Positions 19,219 through 28,289 of a stretch of 64,000 nt of DNA are shown here, piece by piece. Location of the stretch: positions 4,868,001-4,932,000 of the forward strand of contig NZ_CP146232.1 in the NCBI RefSeq assembly GCF_037040815.1, written 5' to 3'. The stretch's first letter is position 1; every line of letters begins with the position of its first letter. The position numbers were made by a program, and so were the translations under genes. Origin of the DNA: Pararoseomonas sp. SCSIO 73927 (lineage in GTDB: Bacteria; Pseudomonadota; Alphaproteobacteria; Acetobacterales; Acetobacteraceae). The notes below the pieces were generated by a model. It was given only the letters and a program-made list of their open reading frames with translations. It was not told the DNA's origin and made no database searches.

Positions 19219-20537
19219 GGCGCGCTTTCGTTTGGCTCCTCGTCCTCGTCCTCCTCGCCGGGGGCGGCTGGTACGGGTGGCGCTGGTGGCAGGACCGGAA
19301 CGGGCCGCAGGACCCCTCCGCGGCACGCGACCAGATGCAGGCCCAGGGCCCGCAGGGGGGGACCAATCCGCAGGGCCCGGGCGCGCGGCGCGAGGGTGGC
19401 GGCGCAGGTGGCAACCGCCCGCGCCGCCCTGGCGGCCCGGGCGGTGGCACCGCCATTCCCGTCACGGCGGTCGAGGCCGCGCGGCGCGACGTGGCCCTGA
19501 CGGTGGACGCGCTGGGCACCGTGGTGCCGCTGCAGAGCGTGGTGGTCCGCACCCAGCTGGACGGCCAGCTGATGGAAGTGAACTTCCGCGAGGGCCAGGA
19601 GGTGGCTGAGGGCGAGCTGCTGGCCCGGGTGGACGATCGCACCGCGCGGGCGGCCTTGCAGCAGGCCGAGGGCAAGAAGGCCTACGACCAGGCGCAGCTG
19701 GCGAATGCCCGCGTGGACCTCACCCGCTACCAGGGGCTGGTCCGCGCCTCCGGCGCCACGCAGCAGCAGCTGGACACGCAGCGCGCCCAGGTGGCCATGC
19801 TGGAGGCCCAGGTGCAGCAGGACGACGCCGCCATCGCCCAGGCGCGCACCCAGCTCGGCTTCGCCACCATCCGCGCGCCCTTCGCCGGGCGGGTGGGCAT
19901 CCGGCAGGTGGACCCGGGCAACCTCGTCCGCTCCTCCGACACCAACGGCATCGTCACGGTGACGCAGATGGCGCCGATCAGCGTCACCTTCACCCTGCCC
20001 CAGCAGGAGCTGCCGCGGCTGACCCGCGCGCTGGCCGCGGGCGCCGTTCCCGTGGAGACGCTGCCGGGTCCGAGTTCCTCCTCCGGCGGTAACCAGCCGG
20101 TCGCGCGCGGCACGCTGCTGACCATCGACAACACCGTGGATTCCGCCACGGGCACCATCAAGGCGAAGGCGACCTTCCCGAACGAGGACCGCGCCCTGTG
20201 GCCCGGCGCCTTCGTGAACCTGCGGCTGCGGATCGAGGTGGTGCCCCAGGCCGTGGTCGTGCCCCTCGTCTCCGTGCAGCGCGGGCCGGAGGGCAGCTAC
20301 GCCTTCGTGGTGAAGGAGGACCGCACGGTGGAGCAGCGCCCCGTGACGATCGGACAGACCACGATGGCCGACGCCGTGGTGCAGTCCGGCATCCAGCCCG
20401 GGGAGCGGGTGGTGACCTCCGGCGGGCTGCGCCTCTCCAACGGCACCACGGTGGCGCTGCAGGAGGAGAACGCGCCGGCCCGGCAGCCCGGAGGCCGCCC
20501 GCGGCGCACTGCCGAGGCGCGGGAGAGCGCGAATTGA
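19215..20537 (+). CDS. RND efflux periplasmic adaptor (MdtA-like)
   Basis: This 440-residue membrane fusion protein has an N-terminal signal anchor (about 5-22), a Gly/Pro/Arg-rich linker (35-80), a lipoyl-like half motif around TVVPLQSVVVRTQLDGQLME, a coiled-coil hairpin (about 140-215, ASGATQQQLDTQRAQVAMLE), and the second lipoyl half IRAPFAGRVGIRQVDPGNLV. It bridges the inner-membrane RND pump and the outer-membrane channel. Start and stop overlap both neighbours (ATGA upstream, TTGA downstream), consistent with a tightly coupled operon. The MdtA assignment is by family resemblance and the two-permease context. Confidence 0.92.
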   Translation: MRRAFVWLLVLVLLAGGGWYGWRWWQDRNGPQDPSAARDQMQAQGPQGGTNPQGPGARREGGGAGGNRPRRPGGPGGGTAIPVTAVEAARRDVALTVDALGTVVPLQSVVVRTQLDGQLMEVNFREGQEVAEGELLARVDDRTARAALQQAEGKKAYDQAQLANARVDLTRYQGLVRASGATQQQLDTQRAQVAMLEAQVQQDDAAIAQARTQLGFATIRAPFAGRVGIRQVDPGNLVRSSDTNGIVTVTQMAPISVTFTLPQQELPRLTRALAAGAVPVETLPGPSSSSGGNQPVARGTLLTIDNTVDSATGTIKAKATFPNEDRALWPGAFVNLRLRIEVVPQAVVVPLVSVQRGPEGSYAFVVKEDRTVEQRPVTIGQTTMADAVVQSGIQPGERVVTSGGLRLSNGTTVALQEENAPARQPGGRPRRTAEARESAN

Positions 20538-23500
20538 ACATCTCCGCCCCCTTCATCGCGCGGCCGGTGGCGACGACGCTGCTCTCCATCGCCGTGCTGC
20601 TGGTGGGGCTGTGGGGCTACCTGAAGCTGCCCGTCTCCTCCTTGCCAGAGGTGGAGTTCCCGACCATCGAGGTCTCCACCCAGCTTCCCGGCGCATCGCC
20701 GGACACGGTGGCGCTGCTGGTCACGGCGCCGCTGGAACGGCAGCTCGGTCAGATCGCGGGAGTCTCCGTGATGACCTCCTCCTCTGGGCCGGGCACCAGC
20801 CGCATCGCGCTGCAGTTCGCGCTGGACAAGGACATCGACGAGGCGGCGCAGGACACGCAATCCGCGCTGGACGCCGCGAGGGGCACCCTGCCCTCCACCC
20901 TCCCCTACCCGCCGACCTACGCGAAGGTGAACCCGGCGGACCCGCCCATCATCACCCTGGCCCTGACGAGCGACACCCTGCCCATCGCCCGCCTGTCCGA
21001 CACGGCGGACACGCTGCTGGCGCAAAAGCTCTCGCAGTCCGCCGGCGTGGGCCGCGTGACCGTGCAGGGCAACATGCGCCCCGCCGTGCGGCTGCGGATC
21101 GACCCGGCGCGGCTCGCGGCCTACGGCCTCTCCATGGCCGATATCCGCACGGCCGTGACGGCGGCCAACGCCAATACCCCGAAGGGATCGCTGGACGGGG
21201 CGCGCCAGGCCTCCACCATCATGGCGAACGACCAGATCACGGCGCCGTCGCAGTTCGCCGACATCATCGTGGCCTATCGCGAGGGGGCGCCGATCTTCCT
21301 GCGCGACCTCGGCACCGCGCAGGAGGGGCTGGAGAACGACCGCAACGCCGCCTGGTACAATGGCCGCCCCGCCGTGATCCTGGACGTGCAGCGCCAGCCC
21401 GGCGCCAACATCGTGGACACGGTGGCCCGCATCCGCTCCCAGCTTCCCGTGCTGGAGCGCGGCCTGCCCGCCGGCATCCGCATGGCCGTGGTGTCGGACC
21501 GGACGGAGACGATCAAGGCCTCGGTGCACGAGGTGGAGCTCACCCTCGTGCTCTCCACCTTCCTCGTCGTGGCCGTGATCTACTTCTTCCTGCACTCCGG
21601 CCGCGCCATGATCGTCCCGGCCGTCTCCCTGCCGCTCTCCATCATCGGCACCTTCGCAGTGATGGACTGGCTGGGCTTCTCCCTCGACAACCTCTCCCTC
21701 ATGGCGCTCGTCATCGCCACCGGCTTCGTCGTGGACGACGCCATCGTGATGATCGAGAACATCGTGCGCCACATCGAGGAGGGGATGGAGCCGCTGGCCG
21801 CCGCGTATGAGGGCGCGCGGACCATCGCCTTCACCATCGTCTCCCTCACTGTCTCCCTCATCGCGGTCTTCATCCCCCTCCTGTTCATGGAGGGCGTGGT
21901 CGGGCGGCTGTTCCGGGAATTCGCGCAGACGCTGACGGCCACCGTCCTCGTCTCCATGGTGATCTCCCTCACCCTCACGCCGATGATGTGCGCCCTGCTG
22001 CTGCGCCCGGCGCACGGGAAGAAGAACGCCCTGTCCCGCGGCGCGGACCGGGTCTTCGACGGGCTGCTCCACCTTTACGAGCGCGCGCTCCGAGTCACCC
22101 TGCGCTTCGAGGCGCTGACGCTCCTCGTCGCGCTCGGCACCGTCGCGCTCACCGGCTGGCTCTACGTGGTCATCCCCAAAGGCTTCCTGCCCGCCCAGGA
22201 CACCGGCCTGATCCAGGTCGCCACCGAGGCGCCGGGCGACGTCTCCTTCGCGCGCATGTCCGCCCTGCAGGCCCAGGTGGCGGAGATCGTGCGCGCCGAC
22301 CCGGCAGTAGAGGCCGTGACCTCCGTCGTCGGCGCGGGCACGGTGAACGCCACGCTGAACGGCGGCCGCATCACCGCCGTGCTGCGCCCGCGGGAGGAGC
22401 GGGACGAGACGGCGCAGGAGATCATCGCCCGCATGGCCCCGCGCCTGGCCGGGGTGGCGGGCATCGTATCCTATCCGCTCGCCGTGCAGGACATCCAGAT
22501 CGGCGCGCGGGCCAGCACCACCCAGTACCAGTTCACGATCGTGGACGCGGACGCGGCGGAGCTCGCCACATGGTCGCCCCGCATCCTGGCCGCCCTGCGG
22601 AACCTGCCGCAGCTGCTGGACCTCTCCAGCGACCAGCAGCAGCAGGGGCTCCAGATCAGCGTGGAGGTGGACCGCGCCCGCGCCGGCCGGCTGGGCGTGA
22701 CAATGCAGGCGATCGACGACGCGCTCTACGACGCCTTCGGCCAGCGCCAGATCTCCACCATCTACGCCCAGAACAACCAGTACCGCGTGATCCTGGAGGC
22801 CTCGGACGACTTCCTGTCCGATCCCACGAAGCTCGGCCTGATCCGGGTGGCCGGCAGCACGGACGGCACCGCGAGCGTGGTGCCGCTGGCGGAGGTGGCG
22901 CGGGTGGGGCGGACGAACGGGCCGCTGCAGGTCACGCGGGAGAACCAGTTCCCCGCCGTGACCTACTCCTTCAACCTGGCCGACGACGTCTCGCTCGGCG
23001 ACGCGGTGGAGGCAGTGCAGGGTGTGCTGCGCGACCTCGGCGTGCCCCCCACCATCACCGGCCGTTTCGCGGGGGACGCGGCGGAGTTCAACGCCTCGCT
23101 CCAGAGCCAGCCCTGGCTGATCCTCGCGGCGGTGGTGGTGATCTACATCACCCTCGGCGTGCTCTACGAGAGCCTCGTCCACCCGCTGACCATCCTCTCC
23201 ACCCTGCCCTCCGCCGGCATCGGCGCGCTGCTGGCGCTAGAGCTCTTCGGGCTGGACCTTTCGGTGGTCGGGATCATCGGCATCCTGCTGCTGATGGGCA
23301 TCGTGAAGAAGAACGCCATCATGATGATCGACTTCGCGCTGGAGGCGCAGCGGGAGCGCGGGATGGCGCCGCGCGAGGCCATCCTGCAGGCAGCCCTGCT
23401 GCGCTTCCGCCCGATCACCATGACGACGCTCGCCGCACTGCTGGGCGCCCTGCCCCTGGTGCTCGGCCAGGGCGCGGGGTCGGAGCTGCGGCTGCCGCTC

Positions 23501-23662
23501 GGCGTCTCCATCGTGGGCGGGCTCGTGCTCTCGCAGTTCGTCACCCTCTTCACCACGCCCTCCGTCTACCTCGCGCTGGAGCGGGTGCGGCTGAGGCTCG
23601 GCGGCAAGCCGGAGGGCGGACCGGAGAGGGGGCCGGGCGCGGCCCCGGCCGCGGCGGAGTAG
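20534..23662 (+). CDS. RND efflux permease subunit 1 (MdtB-like)
   Basis: This 1042-residue inner-membrane pump of the HAE1 family starts MNISAPFIARPVATTLLS. It has the duplicated RND topology with 12 expected transmembrane helices, two large periplasmic loops, and the TM4 proton-relay motif GFVVDDAIVMIEN. The C-terminal half includes ILLLMGIVKKNAIMMIDFAL. It exports drugs or other amphiphiles using the proton gradient. The TTG start at 20534 overlaps the adaptor stop (TTGA). A second, related permease follows 10 bases later, the arrangement of heteromeric MdtBC pumps. Substrates cannot be inferred. Confidence 0.93.
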   Translation: MNISAPFIARPVATTLLSIAVLLVGLWGYLKLPVSSLPEVEFPTIEVSTQLPGASPDTVALLVTAPLERQLGQIAGVSVMTSSSGPGTSRIALQFALDKDIDEAAQDTQSALDAARGTLPSTLPYPPTYAKVNPADPPIITLALTSDTLPIARLSDTADTLLAQKLSQSAGVGRVTVQGNMRPAVRLRIDPARLAAYGLSMADIRTAVTAANANTPKGSLDGARQASTIMANDQITAPSQFADIIVAYREGAPIFLRDLGTAQEGLENDRNAAWYNGRPAVILDVQRQPGANIVDTVARIRSQLPVLERGLPAGIRMAVVSDRTETIKASVHEVELTLVLSTFLVVAVIYFFLHSGRAMIVPAVSLPLSIIGTFAVMDWLGFSLDNLSLMALVIATGFVVDDAIVMIENIVRHIEEGMEPLAAAYEGARTIAFTIVSLTVSLIAVFIPLLFMEGVVGRLFREFAQTLTATVLVSMVISLTLTPMMCALLLRPAHGKKNALSRGADRVFDGLLHLYERALRVTLRFEALTLLVALGTVALTGWLYVVIPKGFLPAQDTGLIQVATEAPGDVSFARMSALQAQVAEIVRADPAVEAVTSVVGAGTVNATLNGGRITAVLRPREERDETAQEIIARMAPRLAGVAGIVSYPLAVQDIQIGARASTTQYQFTIVDADAAELATWSPRILAALRNLPQLLDLSSDQQQQGLQISVEVDRARAGRLGVTMQAIDDALYDAFGQRQISTIYAQNNQYRVILEASDDFLSDPTKLGLIRVAGSTDGTASVVPLAEVARVGRTNGPLQVTRENQFPAVTYSFNLADDVSLGDAVEAVQGVLRDLGVPPTITGRFAGDAAEFNASLQSQPWLILAAVVVIYITLGVLYESLVHPLTILSTLPSAGIGALLALELFGLDLSVVGIIGILLLMGIVKKNAIMMIDFALEAQRERGMAPREAILQAALLRFRPITMTTLAALLGALPLVLGQGAGSELRLPLGVSIVGGLVLSQFVTLFTTPSVYLALERVRLRLGGKPEGGPERGPGAAPAAAE

Positions 23663-23672
23663 GGCCGGCCGG

Positions 23673-26600
23673 ATGAACATCTCGGCCCCCTTCATCGCGC
23701 GGCCGATCGCGACCGCCCTGCTGGCGGTCGGGATCGCGCTCTTCGGGCTCGTGGCGCTGTTCCGCCTGCCCGTCGCCTCCATGCCGCGGGTGGACATCCC
23801 CACCATCGTCGTTACCGTCAGCCAGCCCGGCGCGGCGCCGGAGACGATGGCGAGCACCGTTGCCGCTCCGCTGGAACGGCGCATCGGCACCATCCCCGGG
23901 GTGACGGAGATGACCTCCTTCTCCTCCCTCGGCAGCGCCATCATCATCATTCAGTTCGACCTCGCCCGCACGCAGCGGGAGGCGGCGCAGGACGTCCAGG
24001 CCGCCGTGAACGCGGCGCGGCAGGACCTGCCTTCCGGCCTGCCCAACCCGCCCACCATCCGCAAGATCAACCCGGCCGACGCGCCGATCATGATCCTGGC
24101 GATGAGCTCCGAGACCCTCGCCGGCCCCGCGGTGTACGACGCGGCGGACAGCCTCGTCGCGCAGCGCCTGGCGCAGGTGCCGGGCGTGGCGCAGGTGGAG
24201 GTGAGCGGCGGCGACCAGCCCGCGGTCCGCGTGGCGGTGGACCCGGCGGCCGCGGCCGCGGCCCAGGTCTCGCTGGAGGAGATCCGCCTCGCGATCACCC
24301 GCGCCAACGTCACCGCAGCCACGGGCTTCATCGAGGGCCCGGAGCAGTCCGCCGCCATCCGCACCAACGACCGGATCGACCGCGCCGACGCCTTCCGCGA
24401 GATCGTGCTGAAATCGGCGGGCGGCGCCATCGTGCGCCTCTCGGACGTGGCGCGGGTGGAGGACAGCGTTCGCAGCCGCCGCCAGGCGGGCTGGTTCAAC
24501 GGCCGCCCGGCCATCCTGCTGATGGTCAGAAAGCAGGCCGACGCCAACATCATCGACGTGCTGGACGGCGTGCGCGCCATGCTGCCCCAGGTGCAGAACT
24601 GGGTTCCCGCCGGGGTGAACATTGAGGTGGTGAGCGACCGCTCCGTCACCATCCGCGCCTCGGTCGAGGAGGTGGAGCTGACACTGGCAATCACCATCGC
24701 CCTCGTCGTCGCCGTGGTGGCCGTGTTCCTGCGGCGCTGGGCGCCGGTGCTGGCAGCCAGCGCCGCCGTGCCGCTCTCCCTCCTCGGCACGGTCGGGGTC
24801 ATGTGGTGGATCGGCTACTCGCTGAACAACCTCTCCCTCATGGCGCTCACCATCTGCGTCGGCTTCGTGGTGGACGACGCCATCGTCATGATCGAGAACA
24901 TGGCCCGCCACCGGGAGCGCGGGCTGGCCCCGATCCAGGCGGCGCTCGCGGGGGCGCGGGAGATCGGCTTCACCGTTCTCTCCATCACCCTCTCCCTCAT
25001 CGCCGTCTTCATCCCGCTGCTCGCCATGGGCGGCATTATCGGGCGCTTGTTCCGGGAGTTCTCGGTCACGCTCGCCGTGGCCGTCGCCATCTCCGGCGTC
25101 GTCTCCCTCACCCTCACCCCCATGATGGCGGCCTGGATGGAGCGCGACCGGCCGGAGAGGCCGCCCGGGCTTCTCGCCCGCGCCTTCGAGGGATCGCTGG
25201 ACGCCACCGCCCGCGGCTACATCGCCAGCCTCACCGTCCTGCTGCGCTTCCGCTGGCTCATGCTGCTGGCCACCTTCGGGCTGATGGGGCTGACGGTGTG
25301 GCTCTACGTCCTGGTGCCGAAGGGCTTCATCCCCACCCAGGACACCGGGCTCCTCCAGGGCAGCACCCAGGCCGCGCCGGACACCTCCTTTGCCCGAATG
25401 GAGGAGCTGCAGCGCCGCGCGATCGAGATCGTGGCGGCGGACCCGGCGGTGGAGAGCGTGGGCGGCAATGTCGGTAGCAACGGCGGCCAGGGCTCCTCCA
25501 ACCGCGGCAACATGTACGTCACGCTGAAGCCGCGCGAGGAGCGGGACGTGACGGCGGAGGAGGTGGTCGCCCGCCTGCGCGCCCCGCTGAGCCGCATTCC
25601 CGGCGCGGCCGTCTTCCTGCGCCCGAACGAGGACATCCGCATCGGCGGGCGGCAGGACAGCGGCCGCTTCTCCTACGTGCTGCTCGGCAACGACATCGAG
25701 GAGCTGCGGGAGTGGACGCAGACCATGGTGCAGGCCCTGCGTCAGGTGCCCGGCATCAACGACGTGACGAGCGACCAGGACCGCGCCGGACTCGTCACCC
25801 GCGTGGAGGTGGACCGCGCCGCCGCCTCCCGGCTCGGCGTGACGCAGACCGAGATCAACGCCGCGCTAAACAACGCCTTCGCCCAGCGGCAGGTCTCCAC
25901 CATCTACCGCGCCCGCAACCAGTACCGGGTGGTGCTGGAGATCGATCCCGGCCTGCAGCAGGGGCCGCCGGACATCACCCGCATCTACGTGCCGGGCACG
26001 GGGGACACGCAGGTGCCGCTCTCCTCCGTGGCGCGCGTGACCGCGGCCGCGGCACCGCTCGCCGTCGCGCACCAGGGCGGCTTCCCCTCCGCCGCCATCT
26101 CCTTCAACCCCGATGAGAGCCTGCAGGTGGCGGAAATCCAGGCGAGGATCGAGGAGGTGCAGCTCCGGGTCGGCCTGCCCACCACCATCCGCGCGCAGTT
26201 CGGCGGCAACGCGCAGGCGGCGCAGTCCTTCGCCTCGGACATGCCGCTGCTGATCCTCGGCGCCTTCCTCGCGATCTACGTGGTGCTGGGCGTGCTCTAC
26301 GAGAGCTTCGTCCACCCCATCACCATCATCTCCACCCTGCCCACCGCGGGGCTCGGCGCGTTGCTCGCACTGCTCGTCACGAACACGCCGCTGACGGTGA
26401 TCGCGCTGATCGGCGTAATCCTGCTTCTGGGCATCGTGAAGAAGAACGCGATCATGATGGTGGACTTCGCGCTGGAGCACGAGCGCAGCCACGGCGCGAG
26501 CAGCGAGGAGTCCATCCTGGCCGCCTGCCGGGAACGGTTCCGCCCCATCCTGATGACCACGCTCGCCGCCCTGCTCGGCGCCGTGCCGCTGGCGCTCGGC

Positions 26601-26765
26601 ACCGGCACGGGGTCCGAGATCCGGGCGCCGCTCGGCATCGCCATCATCGGCGGGCTCGTCGTCTCCCAGGTGCTGACCCTCTACACCACCCCCGTCATCT
26701 ACCTGGCGCTGGACCGGCTGCGCCGGCGGGAGCACCCGCGCGCCATCCCCGCTCCCGCCGAGTAG
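23673..26765 (+). CDS. RND efflux permease subunit 2 (MdtC-like)
   Basis: This 1030-residue RND permease begins MNISAPFIARPIATALLAVG, strongly resembling the first permease, and keeps the TM4 relay motif GFVVDDAIVMIEN and the LLLGIVKKNAIMMVDFALEHE segment. Both subunits therefore look competent for proton translocation. In the characterised E. coli MdtABC system the two permeases form a heterotrimer. Here that is inferred from synteny alone. It is the last gene of the four-gene operon; the next gene lies 74 bases downstream on the same strand and appears metabolically unrelated. Confidence 0.93.
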   Translation: MNISAPFIARPIATALLAVGIALFGLVALFRLPVASMPRVDIPTIVVTVSQPGAAPETMASTVAAPLERRIGTIPGVTEMTSFSSLGSAIIIIQFDLARTQREAAQDVQAAVNAARQDLPSGLPNPPTIRKINPADAPIMILAMSSETLAGPAVYDAADSLVAQRLAQVPGVAQVEVSGGDQPAVRVAVDPAAAAAAQVSLEEIRLAITRANVTAATGFIEGPEQSAAIRTNDRIDRADAFREIVLKSAGGAIVRLSDVARVEDSVRSRRQAGWFNGRPAILLMVRKQADANIIDVLDGVRAMLPQVQNWVPAGVNIEVVSDRSVTIRASVEEVELTLAITIALVVAVVAVFLRRWAPVLAASAAVPLSLLGTVGVMWWIGYSLNNLSLMALTICVGFVVDDAIVMIENMARHRERGLAPIQAALAGAREIGFTVLSITLSLIAVFIPLLAMGGIIGRLFREFSVTLAVAVAISGVVSLTLTPMMAAWMERDRPERPPGLLARAFEGSLDATARGYIASLTVLLRFRWLMLLATFGLMGLTVWLYVLVPKGFIPTQDTGLLQGSTQAAPDTSFARMEELQRRAIEIVAADPAVESVGGNVGSNGGQGSSNRGNMYVTLKPREERDVTAEEVVARLRAPLSRIPGAAVFLRPNEDIRIGGRQDSGRFSYVLLGNDIEELREWTQTMVQALRQVPGINDVTSDQDRAGLVTRVEVDRAAASRLGVTQTEINAALNNAFAQRQVSTIYRARNQYRVVLEIDPGLQQGPPDITRIYVPGTGDTQVPLSSVARVTAAAAPLAVAHQGGFPSAAISFNPDESLQVAEIQARIEEVQLRVGLPTTIRAQFGGNAQAAQSFASDMPLLILGAFLAIYVVLGVLYESFVHPITIISTLPTAGLGALLALLVTNTPLTVIALIGVILLLGIVKKNAIMMVDFALEHERSHGASSEESILAACRERFRPILMTTLAALLGAVPLALGTGTGSEIRAPLGIAIIGGLVVSQVLTLYTTPVIYLALDRLRRREHPRAIPAPAE

Positions 26766-26839
26766 GGCGCCCGGCCGCGGGGACTTGCGGCGCGACGCGG
26801 GAGCGGGCCTCCTGCGCGCCTCAACACGGGAGCCCTCCG

Positions 26840-27604
26840 ATGAACGCCATCCAGGCCGCGGCCGACCTCCTCGCGCGCGCCCGCGCCGGCGCCGCCCTGC
26901 CCGGCCTGCCCCCGGCGCTGCGCCCGGCCACGATGGCGGCGGCGGAGGCGATCCAGCACGAGACCCTCCTCGCGATGCGGGAGCGGATCGGCGGCTGGAA
27001 GATCGGGCGGCTGGAGGGGATGCCCTTCTCCGCCCCCATCCCCGCCTCCCGCCTCCTCACCGATCCCCTGCCCGGCCCCATCACCCTGCCGGCGGAGCGC
27101 TATATCGAGATGGAGCTGGCCATCCGCTTCCGCGTGGCCGTCTCCCCGGCCGACGTGGCGACGCTGATCCCCGGCGACCTCACCGGCCTCGCCACCCTCG
27201 CCACGCTCTTCGAGTTCGTCCGGCCGCGCATCCCCATGTCCGGCGACGTGACGCCGCTGGACCGGATCGCCGACGCGATGGCGAATGACGGCGCCCTCGT
27301 CCGCGCCACGCTGGTGCCGTGGACGCTCACCACCCTCGACATGCCGCCCGCGGTCACCCTCCTGCAGGACGGCGCCGTGCTCTCGCGGCGCGAGGCAGGG
27401 GCCCATGTCGCGGCGCCCCTCGGCCCGCTGCTGGAAGCCTGGATCGCCAGGCTCCGGCGCGAGGGCCGGGGCATCGGCATGGGCGAGGTCGTCACCCTCG
27501 GCAGCCTCTCCGGCATGCCGCCCATCCCCGGCGCGGGCGCGGGCTACTTCGGGGAGATCGAGGGGCTGGAAGCCCTGCGCTGCACCGTCGCCGCCGTGTC
27601 CTGA
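26840..27604 (+). CDS. 2-keto-4-pentenoate hydratase / fumarylacetoacetate hydrolase family protein
   Basis: This 254-residue protein has the MhpD-type layout: GGWKIGRLEGMPFSAPIPASRL near the N-terminus, YIEMELAIRFR with presumed metal-ligand Glu residues, and the C-terminal GEVVTLGSLSGMPPIPGAGAGY. Members hydrate 2-hydroxypenta-2,4-dienoate or decarboxylate oxalocrotonate in meta-cleavage pathways for aromatic compounds. The exact reaction is not fixed by sequence. ATG 26840 follows GGGAG. It is convergent with the MarR regulator, overlapping its 3' end by 61 bases, and lies close to a FAD monooxygenase and a TTT binding protein, consistent with a small catabolic cluster. Confidence 0.83.
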   Translation: MNAIQAAADLLARARAGAALPGLPPALRPATMAAAEAIQHETLLAMRERIGGWKIGRLEGMPFSAPIPASRLLTDPLPGPITLPAERYIEMELAIRFRVAVSPADVATLIPGDLTGLATLATLFEFVRPRIPMSGDVTPLDRIADAMANDGALVRATLVPWTLTTLDMPPAVTLLQDGAVLSRREAGAHVAAPLGPLLEAWIARLRREGRGIGMGEVVTLGSLSGMPPIPGAGAGYFGEIEGLEALRCTVAAVS

Positions 27605-28260
27605 CCCGGCGCCTGACCGGAGACAGGATCGCCCTCGGGCCTTCCCTCGCCGCGCAGCAGGGGCACGCGCGCCTGCCGGTCGTGATGCGTCAGCAGCTTG
27701 TCCAGCAGGCGGCCGAGCGAGGCCGCCTCCCGCTCCGTCAGCGGCGCGAGGAGCGTGCCCACGGAGCGCTGGGCCGCCGGCTCGATCTCGTCCAGCAGCG
27801 CGCTCCCCTCGGGCGTGAGGGTGAGGATCCGGCGCCGCCGGTCCTGCCGGTCCCCGCGGCGGACCAGCAGACCGCGCCCTTCCAGCAGCCGCACGACCAT
27901 CCCGGTGGTGGACCGGTCCAGCCCCAGCAGCCCCGCCAGGCCGATCTGGTCCACCCCGGGCCGTGTCCGCAGGGCAAAGAGGATGCCGTACTGCGTCGTC
28001 GTCACCTCCATCGCCCGGCACTCCGCCGCGAAGACGGAGAGCGCGATCTGGTGCGCGCGGCGCAGCCGGAAGCCCGGCCGGGTATAGAGGGCCGCGAGCG
28101 GCCCCTCCCGCGTTCCGTCCGGGATCTCCTCCGGCGTGATGGTCGGTTCGGCACTGTCCAAGGCGGTCAAAGGCTCCGTCTCCGCGGCCGGGGCGAGCTT
28201 TGCCGGAAAGTCCCGGCCGGCGCCACCCCGGCCCCGCCCGGCGGCCCCACTTGCCGGCAT
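27544..28260 (-). CDS. MarR family transcriptional regulator
   Basis: The core (about residues 60-205) is a MarR winged helix: LRRAHQIALSVFAAECRAMEVTTTQYGILFAL, LAGLLGLDRSTTGMVVRLLEGRGLLVRRGDRQDRRRR and LTLTPEGSALL. MarR dimers usually repress nearby operons and are released by aromatic ligands. The first 50 residues are low-complexity and probably not translated; in-frame TTG codons at 28170 and 28161 are possible true starts. The 3' end overlaps the convergent hydratase by 61 bases. It lies 29 bases downstream of the TTT binding protein and may be cotranscribed with it, regulating the catabolic cluster. Confidence 0.85.
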   Translation of the reverse strand: MPASGAAGRGRGGAGRDFPAKLAPAAETEPLTALDSAEPTITPEEIPDGTREGPLAALYTRPGFRLRRAHQIALSVFAAECRAMEVTTTQYGILFALRTRPGVDQIGLAGLLGLDRSTTGMVVRLLEGRGLLVRRGDRQDRRRRILTLTPEGSALLDEIEPAAQRSVGTLLAPLTEREAASLGRLLDKLLTHHDRQARVPLLRGEGRPEGDPVSGQAPGQDTAATVQRRASSPSISPK

Positions 28261-28289
28261 AACCCGATCGCCCCGCCCGGCCGTCCCGC

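Noticed and set aside
20297..23182. A 961-codon minus-strand frame opposite the first RND permease
   Set aside because: It is a shadow of an obvious permease gene; composition is His/Arg/Gly-rich with no motif.
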